A stretch of 64,000 bases of DNA from the NCBI GenBank assembly GCA_946965045.2, contig OX337239.1, forward strand, positions 3,185,268 through 3,249,267, in the 5' to 3' direction. Shown piece after piece: positions 10,985 to 21,728 of the stretch (positions within the stretch are counted from its first letter, which is position 1; every line of letters begins with the position of its first letter). A program made the position numbers and the translations under genes. The notes beneath the pieces are model-generated. The model saw only the letters and a list, made by a program, of their open reading frames with translations, did no database searches and was not told the DNA's origin. This DNA comes from Epithemia pelagica (Eukaryota > Bacillariophyta > Bacillariophyceae > Surirellales > Surirellaceae).

Positions 10985-10994
10985 CTCCCTCTTG
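10985..10994 (-). other. Polypurine tract of element 2
   Basis: On the reverse strand CAAGAGGGAG abuts the 3' LTR. It is purine-only apart from the first base. Confidence 0.6.
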
Positions 10995-11025
10995 ACAAGG
11001 GCGATATCTTTTCAAACACAGTCAA

Positions 11026-14000
11026 TCACCAACCTTGATTCAGTTTCCGAATCCTCTCAAAAACATCACGGCAGAGTCCTTTGGTAAGATAGTCCGCTCG
11101 TTGCATCGTTGTTTCGATCTTGGAGATTCTAACTGTTGCATTCGTCCCTTTCACAGCTTCCCAGAACCAGTGGTATTTGTTGTTGAGGGATCTGGAACGG
11201 GACGAGAGGCGCTGGTTGTTGGCAAGAAGATACGCGCTGTTGTTGTCCTCATGGACTTCAGCAAAGATGGTTGGGGAGTCGGTGCCGAGGTCAAGGTGGT
11301 GGTTGATCTGGAACAAGATGTCTTGGAGCCACACAACAACACGCATGCTTTGCGAAAGCGCGACGTATTCGGCGTGGAAGGTACTGGTGGCAATCTCACT
11401 TTGGAGCTGAGATTTCCAGACCAAGGGACAGCCGCCAAAATGGATGATGTATCCAGTGCGTGATTTGGCACTGATCGGTTCGTCCTCGGATTCACGGCCA
11501 TGGAGGCCCATGAAATCCGCATCCACATAGCAATCAACCTTGAAGGCGGTTGTTGGCCGAAAAATTGTCCCGCAATCTACAGTTCTCCAGAGGTATCGGA
11601 CAATCATTTTGATGGCTTGGGCATGGGATTGTTTCGGGTTGGTTGAAAAGCGAGCGACTTGGGAGACGGCAAAACTGATATCTGGCCGTGTGTTGGTGGA
11701 AAGGTAAAGGAGCATGCCGACGATGGAACGGTAGTTCCATTTTTCTTTCATCGGTGGTCCATCAGGGTCACTGCCAAGGCACACTTGGGAGGCTGGCACA
11801 AAGTTGCCATTGCAATTTGTCATGCCTGTGGCCTCAACGATCTTCTTAATGAGCCCTGGTTGGGTCATTGTAATTGTTCCATCTTTCCGAGTGAAATGGA
11901 TGCCCAAGTACTCAGCAAAATCACTGTCCACGGAGAGCTCGAATCCTCGAGCCTTGAGTCGTTTCACAAATTTGTTGATTGCGTCCATCGTCGGAGCGAT
12001 AATACCACAATCATCCACCCAGAGAAACACCATCATGCTTTCCTTGAGGAAGACACATTCGTCGAATTTGCTCTGGGTGAAGCCGTCGTCGAGCAAGGCT
12101 TGTCGGAGACGTTGGTACCACAACCGAGGTGCGACCGAGAGTCCATAAAGGCTCTTGTGGAGTCGGAGACAGGTTTTGGTGGTCTTGGTGGAGGAGAAAC
12201 CGCGCGGGATGTGGATCCAAACAGGATCTTTTAACTCGGCCTGGACGAAGGCATTGTTGAAATCGATGCAAACCATTGCCCAGTTGCGAGCCAGGGCGAG
12301 CACCAAAGCAATACGGATCGAGGCCCAATTGACGACGGGTGAGTAGGTGTCGAAGTCGCCTTCTTGGAGATCCCCACGGACACAGTATCTGGCCTTGTAT
12401 TTCTTGATGGTTCCGTCTGGGTGGCGCTTGCGCTTGAAGACCCAGGTACCAGGGATGATTCTTGACGTTGCTTCTTCCTCTGGAACCTCACTCCATGTTC
12501 CCTTGCTAGTTAATTCTTCAATTTCTATTCTAGCCGCTTCTCTCCAATGGTCGATATCCTTGTCTTGTCTTGCTTGTTCGTAGGACAGAGTGTCTGGATC
12601 TGAAATGGCAACCTTGAATCCACTGATGTCATCGAATTCGGCTTGATTGGCGACATAGGATTGTTGGGCGGCGTCCATATTCTCGATGAGACGACTTGGT
12701 GAACGACGGACATGGTTGGATCGTCGAGCAGATGGTGCGTCGGAAGGAGGATCGCTTGGTGGCTCCCTTTGAGAAGGCGGCTCCCTCTGAGAGGAGGGCT
12801 GTCTCGAGGAGAGAGACTCCCTCTGAGGAGAAGAGGGATTGGAGGCTGGTGCCACACGGAGAGGCGACAGTGGTGCTGGATTCTCCCTCTGTTCCGAGTG
12901 CACGGGGACAGGAGACGACGGGGAAGGCAAAACGAGCGGTTCCGAGAAGGAAACAGCAGGTTTTGGCTGTGGAGGTGTCGCCGCGCGCGGAGGGACATCG
13001 CGCACTGGCGTGTTCGGAGGTGGCACGGGAGGCGGAGAAGGGAGTGGGTCACTAGCCGACGGGGCAAGACGAGACAAAGCAGTCGTGGAGGGCTGGGTGG
13101 TGGGAGTGGCTGGGGGAGTTCTGGGGACAGAGACGGCTGGCGTGTCAACAGAAAGAGGGACAGACGGAACAGTTCGTTCCATAGACGTAAAAATATTGTC
13201 TTCAGAACGATGGTTGACAGCAGCAAGTGGTGCACTGGTGACAGCGTCGTCCACACAGTCATCGTTGTCGTACCCCGGTGAGTGCAGATGATTGGTCATG
13301 TCGCCAAAGACACTGTCAAGTCTGGAGATGTCTTCTGTGTTGTTGTTGTCGGCTGGAGTCGGCACCGTTGCAAACCAATCGTCGAAGACGACATGGTACT
13401 GCGGTGTGATGGCGCCCGTGGAAAGATTCAAAACGAGTGGTGCTGTGGTGGCATGGTTGGGAGAAAGTCCCATGTTCATCCCTCGTTGTGATCTTGGTTT
13501 CCATCTTGGCAGTTTCTTACCGTCTGCAATCCGTTTTTCCAGGACGTACACGGGTGCTCCCCAGACATGTAGATCGTGTCGCCGTTTTTGTGGCCATCTC
13601 GTTCTTGAAAAGATATCGTGGGGTGAGACGCCAGTGGACGAATTGGGAACGTGGTTGAAGACAAAGACGGCGTGGGAGACCGCCATGGGCCAGAGGGTGG
13701 GATCCGCTGTCTCAGGCCAGTGGATGCTGGCGTGGAGCATCATCGTCCGAGCCATCGACATGATGGTTTGGATGGCTCGTTCGGCGACGCCATTCTGGTG
13801 ATGGGCGCCTACTCCAGCGTAGGACCGAATCTGGGCAAAGGTTTCGAGTTGCCTGGTGTAGTCTTGTGCAGTGAAACAGCTGCCGTTGTCAGTGTGGTAT
13901 CGTTGGGGAACGACACCCACATCCTTGCAACGTTGCTCGAAGGTAAGTTTGGCATGCAAAGTCTCGTGAGTGTTGAGATGCGCCTGAAAGACCACATCGA

Positions 14001-17000
14001 TGTGGCCGCTGGCGTGATCAACAAAGATGCATCCTCCGCAAAACATTTTCTCATCCTTTGTCTTTCCTTTCGACGTAAACAATCTACCTTTCGTGGAGCA
14101 AATAAAGTGGTCCACCGACACACTTTGGCCCGGAAACAGGTCGTTGTTTTTGAGGGCACCGTCTCGGTCGAGAACTTTGGTGACTGTTTGTCCTGGTGTT
14201 GACCGTTGTCGTTGCTTGCCGTATTGACAGGCGGCACACATGGGCGGACTCCGTAGTTTGCAGATGGCTGTGTGCAACTGACGGTTTGACGCAGAACGTG
14301 ACAATACACCGGATTTAAAAAGGAATTGGATGGTCCGAAAGTTCATGTGGCAAAGTCGTTGGTGCCACCGAAGCCATTCCTTCTGTGGTTCGGTCAAGTT
14401 CAAGTTTCGTTCGTGGACGACGGTGACAGTGGTCACGAGTGCTCGGATGGATTGGTGGATTCCATCTTTTCCATAGCCATAGCAGGTGGGAAGGTTGTTG
14501 GTCGGATTGATGGTGGCAAAGACCGGGGTCCGATTGGAGTCGTCTTGTATCCCGCTGAGAGTTAATCCGCAGTCTTGAAGGGTGATGGTTTCTCCGGGGT
14601 ATTGTTGGAGGAGATGTGTTGTGCTCAACAATCTACAATTGGCCGATGGGATGAACAAGGCCAAGAGTTTGAGGGTGCGGAGATTGCCTCTGGTGTCCAT
14701 GACGGACCAGTGGACGGTGCCGAGTCCGTTGATTGGGACGCCTTGGGCAACACCTTTGAGTTGCAGGTCTGGTCGTACTTTTCGGATCGATCCAACAAAA
14801 TCGGACTTGGTGTTTGACACAGCAATACTCGCTCCAGAGTCCCAGATGATGGGGAAACTGGATGAGTTTTGGTTTTCCATGGCGGATCTGAATTTGGCTG
14901 GAGCTTGGAGGGCCATTTTCAAGGCTTCACTTTCTCCGAGTTGGTTAATGAGGGCGCAAAGTTGAGGTTCGGAGATGGAGTCTTGATGGGATGGTCCATG
15001 GGTGTGCTGCTGGTTGCCTCGTCGTTGGCGTCGTCGGTGTCGATTGGAACGGTTTGGATGGCGTGCCCTCTGTGGAGCACCATTGTTTGGTGGACTCTCT
15101 CCCTCTGGTGTGGAGCAGAGGTTGGGGTAGTGGTGGATCCACCATGTACGAAACGACGCAACAAACCATTCGGCCAGAGAAGAGCATGCACGTGATGAAG
15201 CATGGCTCAGCATTGGGTGTGCCCAAGGGTGCCGGCGAGGACGGAGATGGTGTTTGGAGCGGGGAAGGAGCCGATGTGTGAGGAGAAATTCACCAATCCA
15301 CGAGAGGGTCAAGGGGATACAGCAGCCATAGTACCACAGATGGTGGAGAAGGACGGTTGGTTGGAGCCATGAAAGGGAGGCCACGATAAGAGCAGAAAAC
15401 GAAACAATCAAACTGAATTGGGAGGCCAAGGGATCTTGGTGCCGATTCCGAGGAGATCGTGGTCGGGAGACAGGGGGACGCCTCGACGGTGGTTGTGTGT
15501 TTGGTTGGGTGGTTGGTTGAACACATGCTAAGTTGGCATGAGGTTCGAACTTCATTCGTTTGCTCGGGGGTGGATCTGGGATGCACGTGGTTTCACACTG
15601 CATTTGGGTGGCCGCGTAGTGGGGATTGGTGGCCATTTCCCAGGCGAAGGTGTACTGGATGCTCAAAGGAGGATCGAGGGCACCGAGCCTGGAGTTGGGG
15701 ACGGCTTCATCATGGCGGAGAGTCTCGAGATGGAAGCGGACACTTGTTCGGGCTTGCTCGAGTTGGTTGCGGAGAGGAGAGAGCTGGGAGAGGTCTTCTT
15801 CCTTGTTGATGGCCGTGTGCACGTGGATGAGTCGGGCGACGGCTCGTTCCATGCATTGGATGCGGACTGCTGGATCGTCGGTGTCGAAGGTACGACGGGG
15901 ACAGGTCGTGTGAGACGGAGGTGAAGATGGCACAGCAGTTGGCTCGACCGGCGAGTAAAGACCAAGGGCATTTGTGCGAGGGGTGGTTGGCTCGGCTGGC
16001 GCTGCAACAGCTGTTCGCCACGCGTCAAGATGGCGGTTGAACGGAGTTGGAGGGCGGGCCAGTGGTGCACGTAGGGGGGTTCGGTCTTGGGGAGTACTGA
16101 TGTCAGCAGAGTCGGTGGTCACACTAATACTACTTATAACAGATACAGTAGATGAATCCAAATTTTCGGCTGGTGTAGAACCAGTGGCTGCGTCGGTGTC
16201 AGAAGCCAAAAGATCGTAGGATGAGTCGTCGTCATTCGAAGGTGGATTCGAAGATTCGGTTGGTTCCCTACTGGTGTTGCTGGGAACAGCAGCATCAGAT
16301 GGGGCACCGGTGTTGTCCTGGGAGGTCGGTCCGCCATTGGAGTCATCGTCTCGATCGGCATCGTAATTTGGATCGTGATCGTCGTCGGAAGGAGGATCCG
16401 GGGAGTCGTCATCGTCGACAGTGTCATCGTCCTCTTCATCGGCGGAAGTGTTGTCGTCGTCGTCATCATCAGGATCATCAGCGGTAGTGGCATCGGCTGG
16501 AGCTTGAGGAAGGGAGAGGATGAGGGCGGTTGGCGCTGGGACGGGAAGTGACACTTCGGTGGTTGTGGTGGCAGCAGTTTCGTTGGCGGTGGTTGCCGTG
16601 GTGGTGCTGGCACCACTATTGACCGTGTACTCGTCGAAGGAGGACGCGTCGGCATGGTGGTGATCATGATGGATGGCGTCGTCGGGGTCGATCGGGGTGG
16701 TGTCCTCCCCAAGGAAAGGAAAGTTGATGTATTCCAAGGGGAGGCTACCATAGTCGAATTCAAGGGCCATGGCCGACGGATGGCTGAAAGGACGGCTGAA
16801 GGGGACGAAGGGACGGGTGTACGGCGCGGTGGGATGCGGCGTCGTTGGGATGTGGCGGAAGGCAGCTGCGAAGTTGGCTTCGCGTCGGTGGTCCGTTGAA
16901 GTGGGAGTGTTGTGCACTCGAGTGGGGACGGAGGTGATGGACGAGTCGTTGGTGGTGTTGGCCTGTCGGTCAAGACAAGGGGAACGGCCATGGGGAGCTG

Positions 17001-19122
17001 TGGACAAGGACAAGTTGGAGATGTCGATGTTCAGGGCGTCGATGTTGCCTGGAGTGGGAGGCAGAAGGATGCTGCGAGTGGAGGAGGCAACAGAGGTTTG
17101 GTCATGGTGTTCGTCGTCGTCGTTGTTGTTGTCGTCTGCCGCAAAGGGTTTGCCGTCTTCACTCGAATCATCAGCAAGGCCAAAATAACAATCAACGGTG
17201 TCGGAGTGATCACCAAAACAATCAGCGACAGTGTCGGTTTCAATCCACAGGGGAGCATCGGCACTTGGAGAGGAGTTGGTGCTCGGTGGTTTGGAGGACG
17301 ACGAAAGGGAGACGGCGTCATCGTCGTCTTCTTTGTCGGTGGGAGAAAACTCATCCCAGAAGGAGTCAGGGATGGAGTTGGAGGAGTTTTCGTCGTTTGC
17401 GGAAGGAGGAGACGTGTTCTCGTTTTCGGTTTCGTCTTGGTCGCTGCATTCGACGCAGACGAGTTCGTCCATGTCGATGACCGCGGCCCAGGCGGAGGGG
17501 TCAAAGTCGACGGCCAGGGTGTGGGCTTGGGCTTGGCGGTTGTTTCGATTGTTGTTGTTGTTGCGGCGCCTGTTGGGAACGGGGCCATTGTGGGTGTGGG
17601 TGGTGTGGGTGGGCGTCCAACGTTCGCAGATACCACACCAGTTGTATGTTTTGCCATCGCTCTGTTTTTGGGTTGGTTGGTCGCCGGTGGGTGCGATTTT
17701 CTTCCAGTTCGTGGATGAGGAGCTGTTGTTGCTGCGGTTGTTGTTGTTGCGAGCATTTCGTCCGCCTTGGTTGCCTCTTCCATCACGGCCACCACGGTTG
17801 GATCGTTGCTGGGAGTTGGATTGGGAGTTGGAGCGACGGTTGGAGTTGTGCCCGGAGTTCTGCTTGGAGGAACGCTGGGGGCAATCTTTGGCCCAGTGAT
17901 CTTGGGCGCCACAAATCAGACAGGCTCCTTTTGTGAAAGCACCACCCATGTGCTGCCGAAGGGCCATTGCTTGAACTTCGGTTAGTTTGCCGAAGACTTC
18001 GGGGGGGACCTTGGTGTCCTTGTTGTTGCTCGACGGTTGCCAGGAGCCGCGGTTGATTGCATCAGAATACAAGGAGTCGGCCTTGTCGCAGATATCTTTG
18101 AATGACAGTTCGGCGGCTTCGAGATCGGCTTGTTGGTCCTGGTCCGATTTGTAACGGACTTCAAGAATCTTGGCTTGGATGAGCGGTTGGAGACTCAACA
18201 ATCCAAGGTTGTAGAGGCTGTCTCCATTTGCAAGGGAGAACGCTTCTAAGATGCCAAGGGTCAAGGTTTGTTTGTAAAACCCGGAGGCGAACAAGTCTTC
18301 GCAATCTGCTTTCATGTCGGCCGCCATTTCCGTGATGTTTTGGCCGGCGTACATGAATGGGGTCCTGGAGGCGATCTTGGCGGCGAGTTTGTCATACTTG
18401 GTGACTGAATCAGACTGAAGAATGCTGATGAAAGTCATCCAGGTAAGGCAGAACGAGTCGTTGGAAGAGGTCTTGGTTTCAATTCGCTGGCGGAGCTTGA
18501 GGTCGACGGATTCCAAAAGGCACAGACGAGCGGCCGTGTCGTTTTCGGCGTCATATGTGTCAAACTGTTGGCAATGGGCCGCGGCGGTCTGTTGGACATG
18601 GCGCAGGGTGAAGCGAGTGTGCTCCTTCACAATATGGCGCATGCGGGTGTTGTCAGCGGGGTCAAGCATGTAGGCAATGGTGTCCATGCCGCGGAGGATG
18701 AGTGTCTCGTCGAGACGCTTCATGAACTTGTGGAGGTTGTCTCCTTGGTGGAAACGATTCGACAATCCACCACAGCGGGTTTCGAAACCCGTGATGTCCT
18801 TCCCGAAACGACGTTGGTGAGGGGTGCGGGGAAAGGGGGTGGTTCCATTGAATGCGGCTGGATCCAGGCCTTTCCAATTCGCTAGGGGCTTGCCACCAGT
18901 CCAGGCAGCCCATTTATACTCATCGAGTTGGACTAAACCGCCCATTCGAGGGCTTGGAGGCTTGAACGGGACGCGTTCGGTTGGTGCAGGGGCTGGAGGA
19001 GCAGTGGGAGGCATGGTTCCTTGGGTGGAGGAGTCGTCGGCACTTGGCTCAGCGGATGGATCGCTGGTGGTTTCTTCTTCACTGCCCGAGAGGAATTGGA
19101 TTTCCTCTTCGATGGGTAGCAA
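11026..19122 (-). CDS. Gag-pol polyprotein of element 2 (2698 residues)
   Basis: One intact frame. Residues 1-420 are gag, ending in a CCHC knuckle CLICGAQDHWAKDC (about 397-412). Residues about 430-1400 are an unusual spacer: Asn/Arg/Gly-rich, then Asp/Glu/Ser/Thr-rich, with a poly-acidic run near 881-927 and a hydrophobic stretch near 1232-1283. Protease is IIWDSGASIAVS (about 1420). Integrase has its HHCC domain near 1580-1637 and SVDHF, HTDNG and GVAERAI near 1670-1784. Reverse transcriptase (about 2199-2400) has FNNAFVQAEL and WVDD in place of YVDD. RNase H (about 2525-2600) has CYVDADFMGL and STFHAEYVALS. Copia polyproteins are usually about 1300-1500 residues, so this one is nearly twice the norm. 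Gag and pol share one frame, unlike element 1. Confidence 0.93.
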   Translation of the reverse strand: MLPIEEEIQFLSGSEEETTSDPSAEPSADDSSTQGTMPPTAPPAPAPTERVPFKPPSPRMGGLVQLDEYKWAAWTGGKPLANWKGLDPAAFNGTTPFPRTPHQRRFGKDITGFETRCGGLSNRFHQGDNLHKFMKRLDETLILRGMDTIAYMLDPADNTRMRHIVKEHTRFTLRHVQQTAAAHCQQFDTYDAENDTAARLCLLESVDLKLRQRIETKTSSNDSFCLTWMTFISILQSDSVTKYDKLAAKIASRTPFMYAGQNITEMAADMKADCEDLFASGFYKQTLTLGILEAFSLANGDSLYNLGLLSLQPLIQAKILEVRYKSDQDQQADLEAAELSFKDICDKADSLYSDAINRGSWQPSSNNKDTKVPPEVFGKLTEVQAMALRQHMGGAFTKGACLICGAQDHWAKDCPQRSSKQNSGHNSNRRSNSQSNSQQRSNRGGRDGRGNQGGRNARNNNNRSNNSSSSTNWKKIAPTGDQPTQKQSDGKTYNWCGICERWTPTHTTHTHNGPVPNRRRNNNNNRNNRQAQAHTLAVDFDPSAWAAVIDMDELVCVECSDQDETENENTSPPSANDENSSNSIPDSFWDEFSPTDKEDDDDAVSLSSSSKPPSTNSSPSADAPLWIETDTVADCFGDHSDTVDCYFGLADDSSEDGKPFAADDNNNDDDEHHDQTSVASSTRSILLPPTPGNIDALNIDISNLSLSTAPHGRSPCLDRQANTTNDSSITSVPTRVHNTPTSTDHRREANFAAAFRHIPTTPHPTAPYTRPFVPFSRPFSHPSAMALEFDYGSLPLEYINFPFLGEDTTPIDPDDAIHHDHHHADASSFDEYTVNSGASTTTATTANETAATTTTEVSLPVPAPTALILSLPQAPADATTADDPDDDDDDNTSADEEDDDTVDDDDSPDPPSDDDHDPNYDADRDDDSNGGPTSQDNTGAPSDAAVPSNTSREPTESSNPPSNDDDSSYDLLASDTDAATGSTPAENLDSSTVSVISSISVTTDSADISTPQDRTPLRAPLARPPTPFNRHLDAWRTAVAAPAEPTTPRTNALGLYSPVEPTAVPSSPPSHTTCPRRTFDTDDPAVRIQCMERAVARLIHVHTAINKEEDLSQLSPLRNQLEQARTSVRFHLETLRHDEAVPNSRLGALDPPLSIQYTFAWEMATNPHYAATQMQCETTCIPDPPPSKRMKFEPHANLACVQPTTQPNTQPPSRRPPVSRPRSPRNRHQDPLASQFSLIVSFSALIVASLSWLQPTVLLHHLWYYGCCIPLTLSWIGEFLLTHRLLPRSKHHLRPRRHPWAHPMLSHASSRACSSLAEWFVASFRTWWIHHYPNLCSTPEGESPPNNGAPQRARHPNRSNRHRRRQRRGNQQHTHGPSHQDSISEPQLCALINQLGESEALKMALQAPAKFRSAMENQNSSSFPIIWDSGASIAVSNTKSDFVGSIRKVRPDLQLKGVAQGVPINGLGTVHWSVMDTRGNLRTLKLLALFIPSANCRLLSTTHLLQQYPGETITLQDCGLTLSGIQDDSNRTPVFATINPTNNLPTCYGYGKDGIHQSIRALVTTVTVVHERNLNLTEPQKEWLRWHQRLCHMNFRTIQFLFKSGVLSRSASNRQLHTAICKLRSPPMCAACQYGKQRQRSTPGQTVTKVLDRDGALKNNDLFPGQSVSVDHFICSTKGRLFTSKGKTKDEKMFCGGCIFVDHASGHIDVVFQAHLNTHETLHAKLTFEQRCKDVGVVPQRYHTDNGSCFTAQDYTRQLETFAQIRSYAGVGAHHQNGVAERAIQTIMSMARTMMLHASIHWPETADPTLWPMAVSHAVFVFNHVPNSSTGVSPHDIFSRTRWPQKRRHDLHVWGAPVYVLEKRIADGKKLPRWKPRSQRGMNMGLSPNHATTAPLVLNLSTGAITPQYHVVFDDWFATVPTPADNNNTEDISRLDSVFGDMTNHLHSPGYDNDDCVDDAVTSAPLAAVNHRSEDNIFTSMERTVPSVPLSVDTPAVSVPRTPPATPTTQPSTTALSRLAPSASDPLPSPPPVPPPNTPVRDVPPRAATPPQPKPAVSFSEPLVLPSPSSPVPVHSEQRENPAPLSPLRVAPASNPSSPQRESLSSRQPSSQREPPSQREPPSDPPSDAPSARRSNHVRRSPSRLIENMDAAQQSYVANQAEFDDISGFKVAISDPDTLSYEQARQDKDIDHWREAARIEIEELTSKGTWSEVPEEEATSRIIPGTWVFKRKRHPDGTIKKYKARYCVRGDLQEGDFDTYSPVVNWASIRIALVLALARNWAMVCIDFNNAFVQAELKDPVWIHIPRGFSSTKTTKTCLRLHKSLYGLSVAPRLWYQRLRQALLDDGFTQSKFDECVFLKESMMVFLWVDDCGIIAPTMDAINKFVKRLKARGFELSVDSDFAEYLGIHFTRKDGTITMTQPGLIKKIVEATGMTNCNGNFVPASQVCLGSDPDGPPMKEKWNYRSIVGMLLYLSTNTRPDISFAVSQVARFSTNPKQSHAQAIKMIVRYLWRTVDCGTIFRPTTAFKVDCYVDADFMGLHGRESEDEPISAKSRTGYIIHFGGCPLVWKSQLQSEIATSTFHAEYVALSQSMRVVVWLQDILFQINHHLDLGTDSPTIFAEVHEDNNSAYLLANNQRLSSRSRSLNNKYHWFWEAVKGTNATVRISKIETTMQRADYLTKGLCRDVFERIRKLNQGW

Positions 19123-19283
19123 GGTGAAGCTTCCTAGGGAACGGGGAGAGTCGTCTTCACGTGGGGAGGACGACAGCTTGCAAGGGAGGGGGCGGCCGGA
19201 GGGGAGATTCAGGCGGCGAGAGGGTTCGAACGGATAAGCAAGAGCTTAGAGGCAAAGGATGCGTGAGCGGGTAAGGCAGTAAA

Positions 19284-19296
19284 GGGCGTAATAACC
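19284..19296 (-). other. Primer-binding site of element 2
   Basis: GGTTATTACGCCC is the first sequence after the 5' LTR on the reverse strand. It shares GGTTAT with the site of element 1. Its complement contains TAATAACC, which resembles the anticodon loop of tRNA-Ile(AAT), so internal-tRNA priming is plausible but the tRNA is not established. Confidence 0.5.
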
Positions 19297-19675
19297 AGTC
19301 AAAGTACACAGGATACTCTGTAGTAGCTAGGGGCAGTACCTATATTGGCGTGGAGGTGATCAAGTCTCCACGACAATACACTAGAGAAGTTGTTTCACAA
19401 CTTTCTGTTTGTTGATACTATAAGCTCTAGGTTTAGGAACTACATTCGATTCCTCATTTGATTCCTCACGAGGAATCAATTCCTCATTTACTCATGGAGG
19501 TTACTTTGGAACCATTGATGCCAATGGCTAGAGCTTGGTTACTATGCGACGGGCAATGCCTTCTCTGGTAGTAAGGCATTGCTCTTGGATACATAGTGGG
19601 GACACGATTCTATGTCTCACAGATTCGAATCGTGACTGCCATATCGCCTGTCCGTCACACTGATTAACCGCGACT
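19297..19675 (-). repeat. 5' LTR of element 2
   Basis: 379 bp, read as identical to 10606-10984, and carries the same palindrome at 19459-19478. Transcription of the element should start within it and run leftward. A 174-nt leader (19123-19296) separates it from the gag-pol ATG. Confidence 0.93.
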
Positions 19676-19782
19676 CCCGCCCTCCCCCAAAGTCTGTGGA
19701 GTCAGTCTGTGGAGTCTCTTCCAAATCTTGGTCGCGGAATGAGGACAGGAATGGCTCGCAGGCGCGCCGACCAAGACGAGCC
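19676..19782 (+). repeat. Block H, copy 1, right part
   Basis: Resumes the block after element 2, starting with target duplication CCCGC. It runs through CTTCCAAATCTTGGTCGCGG and GGCTCGCAGGCGCGCCGACC. Sister copies are at 24245-24366, 33681-33798, 40800-40856 plus 45024-45085, and 59335-59455. No gene is evident. Confidence 0.85.
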
Positions 19783-21728
19783 CTGTCACTCTAAAATATC
19801 GATTGATGTCGTCGCCAAAAGACGACCATTCTCATAGAATCTACTGCTACACTCAATGGGAAACAAGGCATCTACGGTATCATCCCAACGGCAACGGCGT
19901 TCGATCCACGGCCATGGCAGCCAAAGAATGATCATCCCAATTGGCAGTCTAAACTCATGGCAGGTATTCCTTGGGAAACCTCCAACCACACTCCCACTGG
20001 CGCAGCAGACGGACCCATGACATGCATTGCGCAACCTGCCGGTGCTTTTTGTAAAAGACGCCTAGCCAGGTTGCCAAGGTCAACAGTTTACAAGCACCGT
20101 ACCATGCCATGTCAGCAGCAAGTGGCCTTGGCCTTTTCATCCGTTGTATTATTGGGGTTCTTGGCGAGAGGCACCACGACCGATGGCAAAAATTGCAGCA
20201 TGACGAAACTGACCTGAGCCAGTACCATGACAACGACCGGTATTGTACCCGTCATGACCATCGACCAGCAGCAGAAGAAGTAGCAGGATGGAACAACAAG
20301 AGCAGTGCCAACAACAACAGCTCGGTCGACGAAACAACAACAGCTCGGTCGAACCAAGTTCCTTCCCAGACGAGACTCGCATCACTGCCCAGGTCTCCAT
20401 CCACGGCCTGTGCGTAGTGTCGTTGCTTCTCGGTCGACTGGGTATTCGATGATGGGAACCAACAACCAGACAGACTGTGAAGCCTTCATTGCATTGTTGG
20501 GTATTCCATGGCATTGTGATTGGGATGTATGGAAATGCCAAACAAAACTCGACCATACTGTACTCCACCACCCATTGCAAGTGACATCCGCAACAACCAC
20601 AAAAGATCTGACACGAATCCACACCACCTTCGTGGCTGTTACGGGCATTCTCCGTTGACGCTTCATGGCCTGCAGCTATAACTTTCTTCTTGTTCGGTAC
20701 TAGAGGGACTCTTCTTGTCGCCACCAGAAATGATCCACTCAATTCCCAATGTCGACCTTTTCTTGTTGGGACCCACCAACAAATTGTTATTCTGCTACTA
20801 GAGGGGATTGGAAACAAGCCTTGGTTGCCGGCAATGAGCATTCTACCATTCTTGTGGTGCGAGTCGAGAGGATGACGGAGGAGCGCATGTCCAATCGGTA
20901 TACTGCTAGTTCCCAAGGGCGTTTGGCAAAGCTCGGACATTGGCGGAAACGAGAGACGACGTAATGACGAACATGTGCCCAATCAGTGCAGTGCAGTAAT
21001 TGGTGTAGCAGCGGCAGCACCGAGGATGCAGAACCGTTGACGATTCGTCATTCCTCATCCACAAAACTCCCTCTGTAAGCTTGCTCCTACGGCTAAAAAG
21101 CTTCGAGATGGTCTGCCCAAGCCCGTGGGCAATCATGGTCTGCAATGAGACTCTCGATCGATTAAGTGTTCCCAGCAGTTGGTCGTCTTCCCCACAACAT
21201 CCTAACGCAAGATGAGCAACAACATCAGGAGGTATCCATCGGGCCAAAACATGCATGGAGGAAGCGAATCTCTTCTGATTTACCGCTTTTATCCTCAGAG
21301 TGAGGGAGGATCCGCAATGAGGGGTATATGGAATCTCTTGTTTCGTGTAATGTACATCACCATCTCATGGGTCCTTCTATAACAAGAGTCGTTGTGATTA
21401 TCGAAAGCACAGAGACTTGGATTGCAAAGAGATCCTCTAGTCATGAGCGCATCGGAAGAACCTATGAATGTGACACAGGGGAAGAGAGAAAGCCAAACAT
21501 ATCAGTGGTTGTCTGTCTCGCCATGAGGTTATATTTCGGTATCCAAAAACTTCCACGATTCATTGCGTGGCTACGGTCACGATTTGGCTCGTGACGAAAG
21601 CTCCTACCCCTCTTTGGTCCATCCATTTTTCGTCAAGTTAGTCGTGCCTCCAGTCCGCACCCATCAGCATCAGCATCGCAACAAAAGAGCAAACCTACGT
21701 GCCTCTTACAAGGCAGTGTCTCGATCCC
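19783..21728 (+). repeat. Block D upstream of K2
   Basis: Duplicated intergenic sequence closely matching 33799-34739 and 59456-60880; parts also resemble the regions before K3 and K8. Short + strand stretches such as NDHPNWQSKLMAGIPWETSN (about 19927-19986) recur in each copy, as does a GTCTCCATCCACGGCCTGTG stretch near 20392. Stops and indels interrupt every frame, so I read it as decayed gene sequence turned into duplicated spacer. The last 150 bp resemble the class I promoter. Confidence 0.7.

Larger units (their letters stand above)
10606..19675 (-). mobile_element. Copia-type LTR retrotransposon, element 2
   Basis: A 9070-bp element on the reverse strand with identical 379-bp LTRs, a position-appropriate primer-binding site and polypurine tract, and one uninterrupted gag-pol frame. 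Target duplication CCCGC occupies 10601-10605 and 19676-19680. The uninterrupted block at 24245-24366 (GTGGAGTGCCCGCCCTCCCC) is an empty-site paralogue that confirms both junctions. Identical LTRs plus an intact frame make this the best candidate for a currently active element in the window. Confidence 0.96.

Noticed and set aside
12525-13262. Long reverse-strand and + strand open frames inside element 2
   Set aside because: They overlap the gag-pol frame in its Pro/Ser-rich spacer and show only repetitive low-complexity text, as expected for shadows of biased coding sequence.
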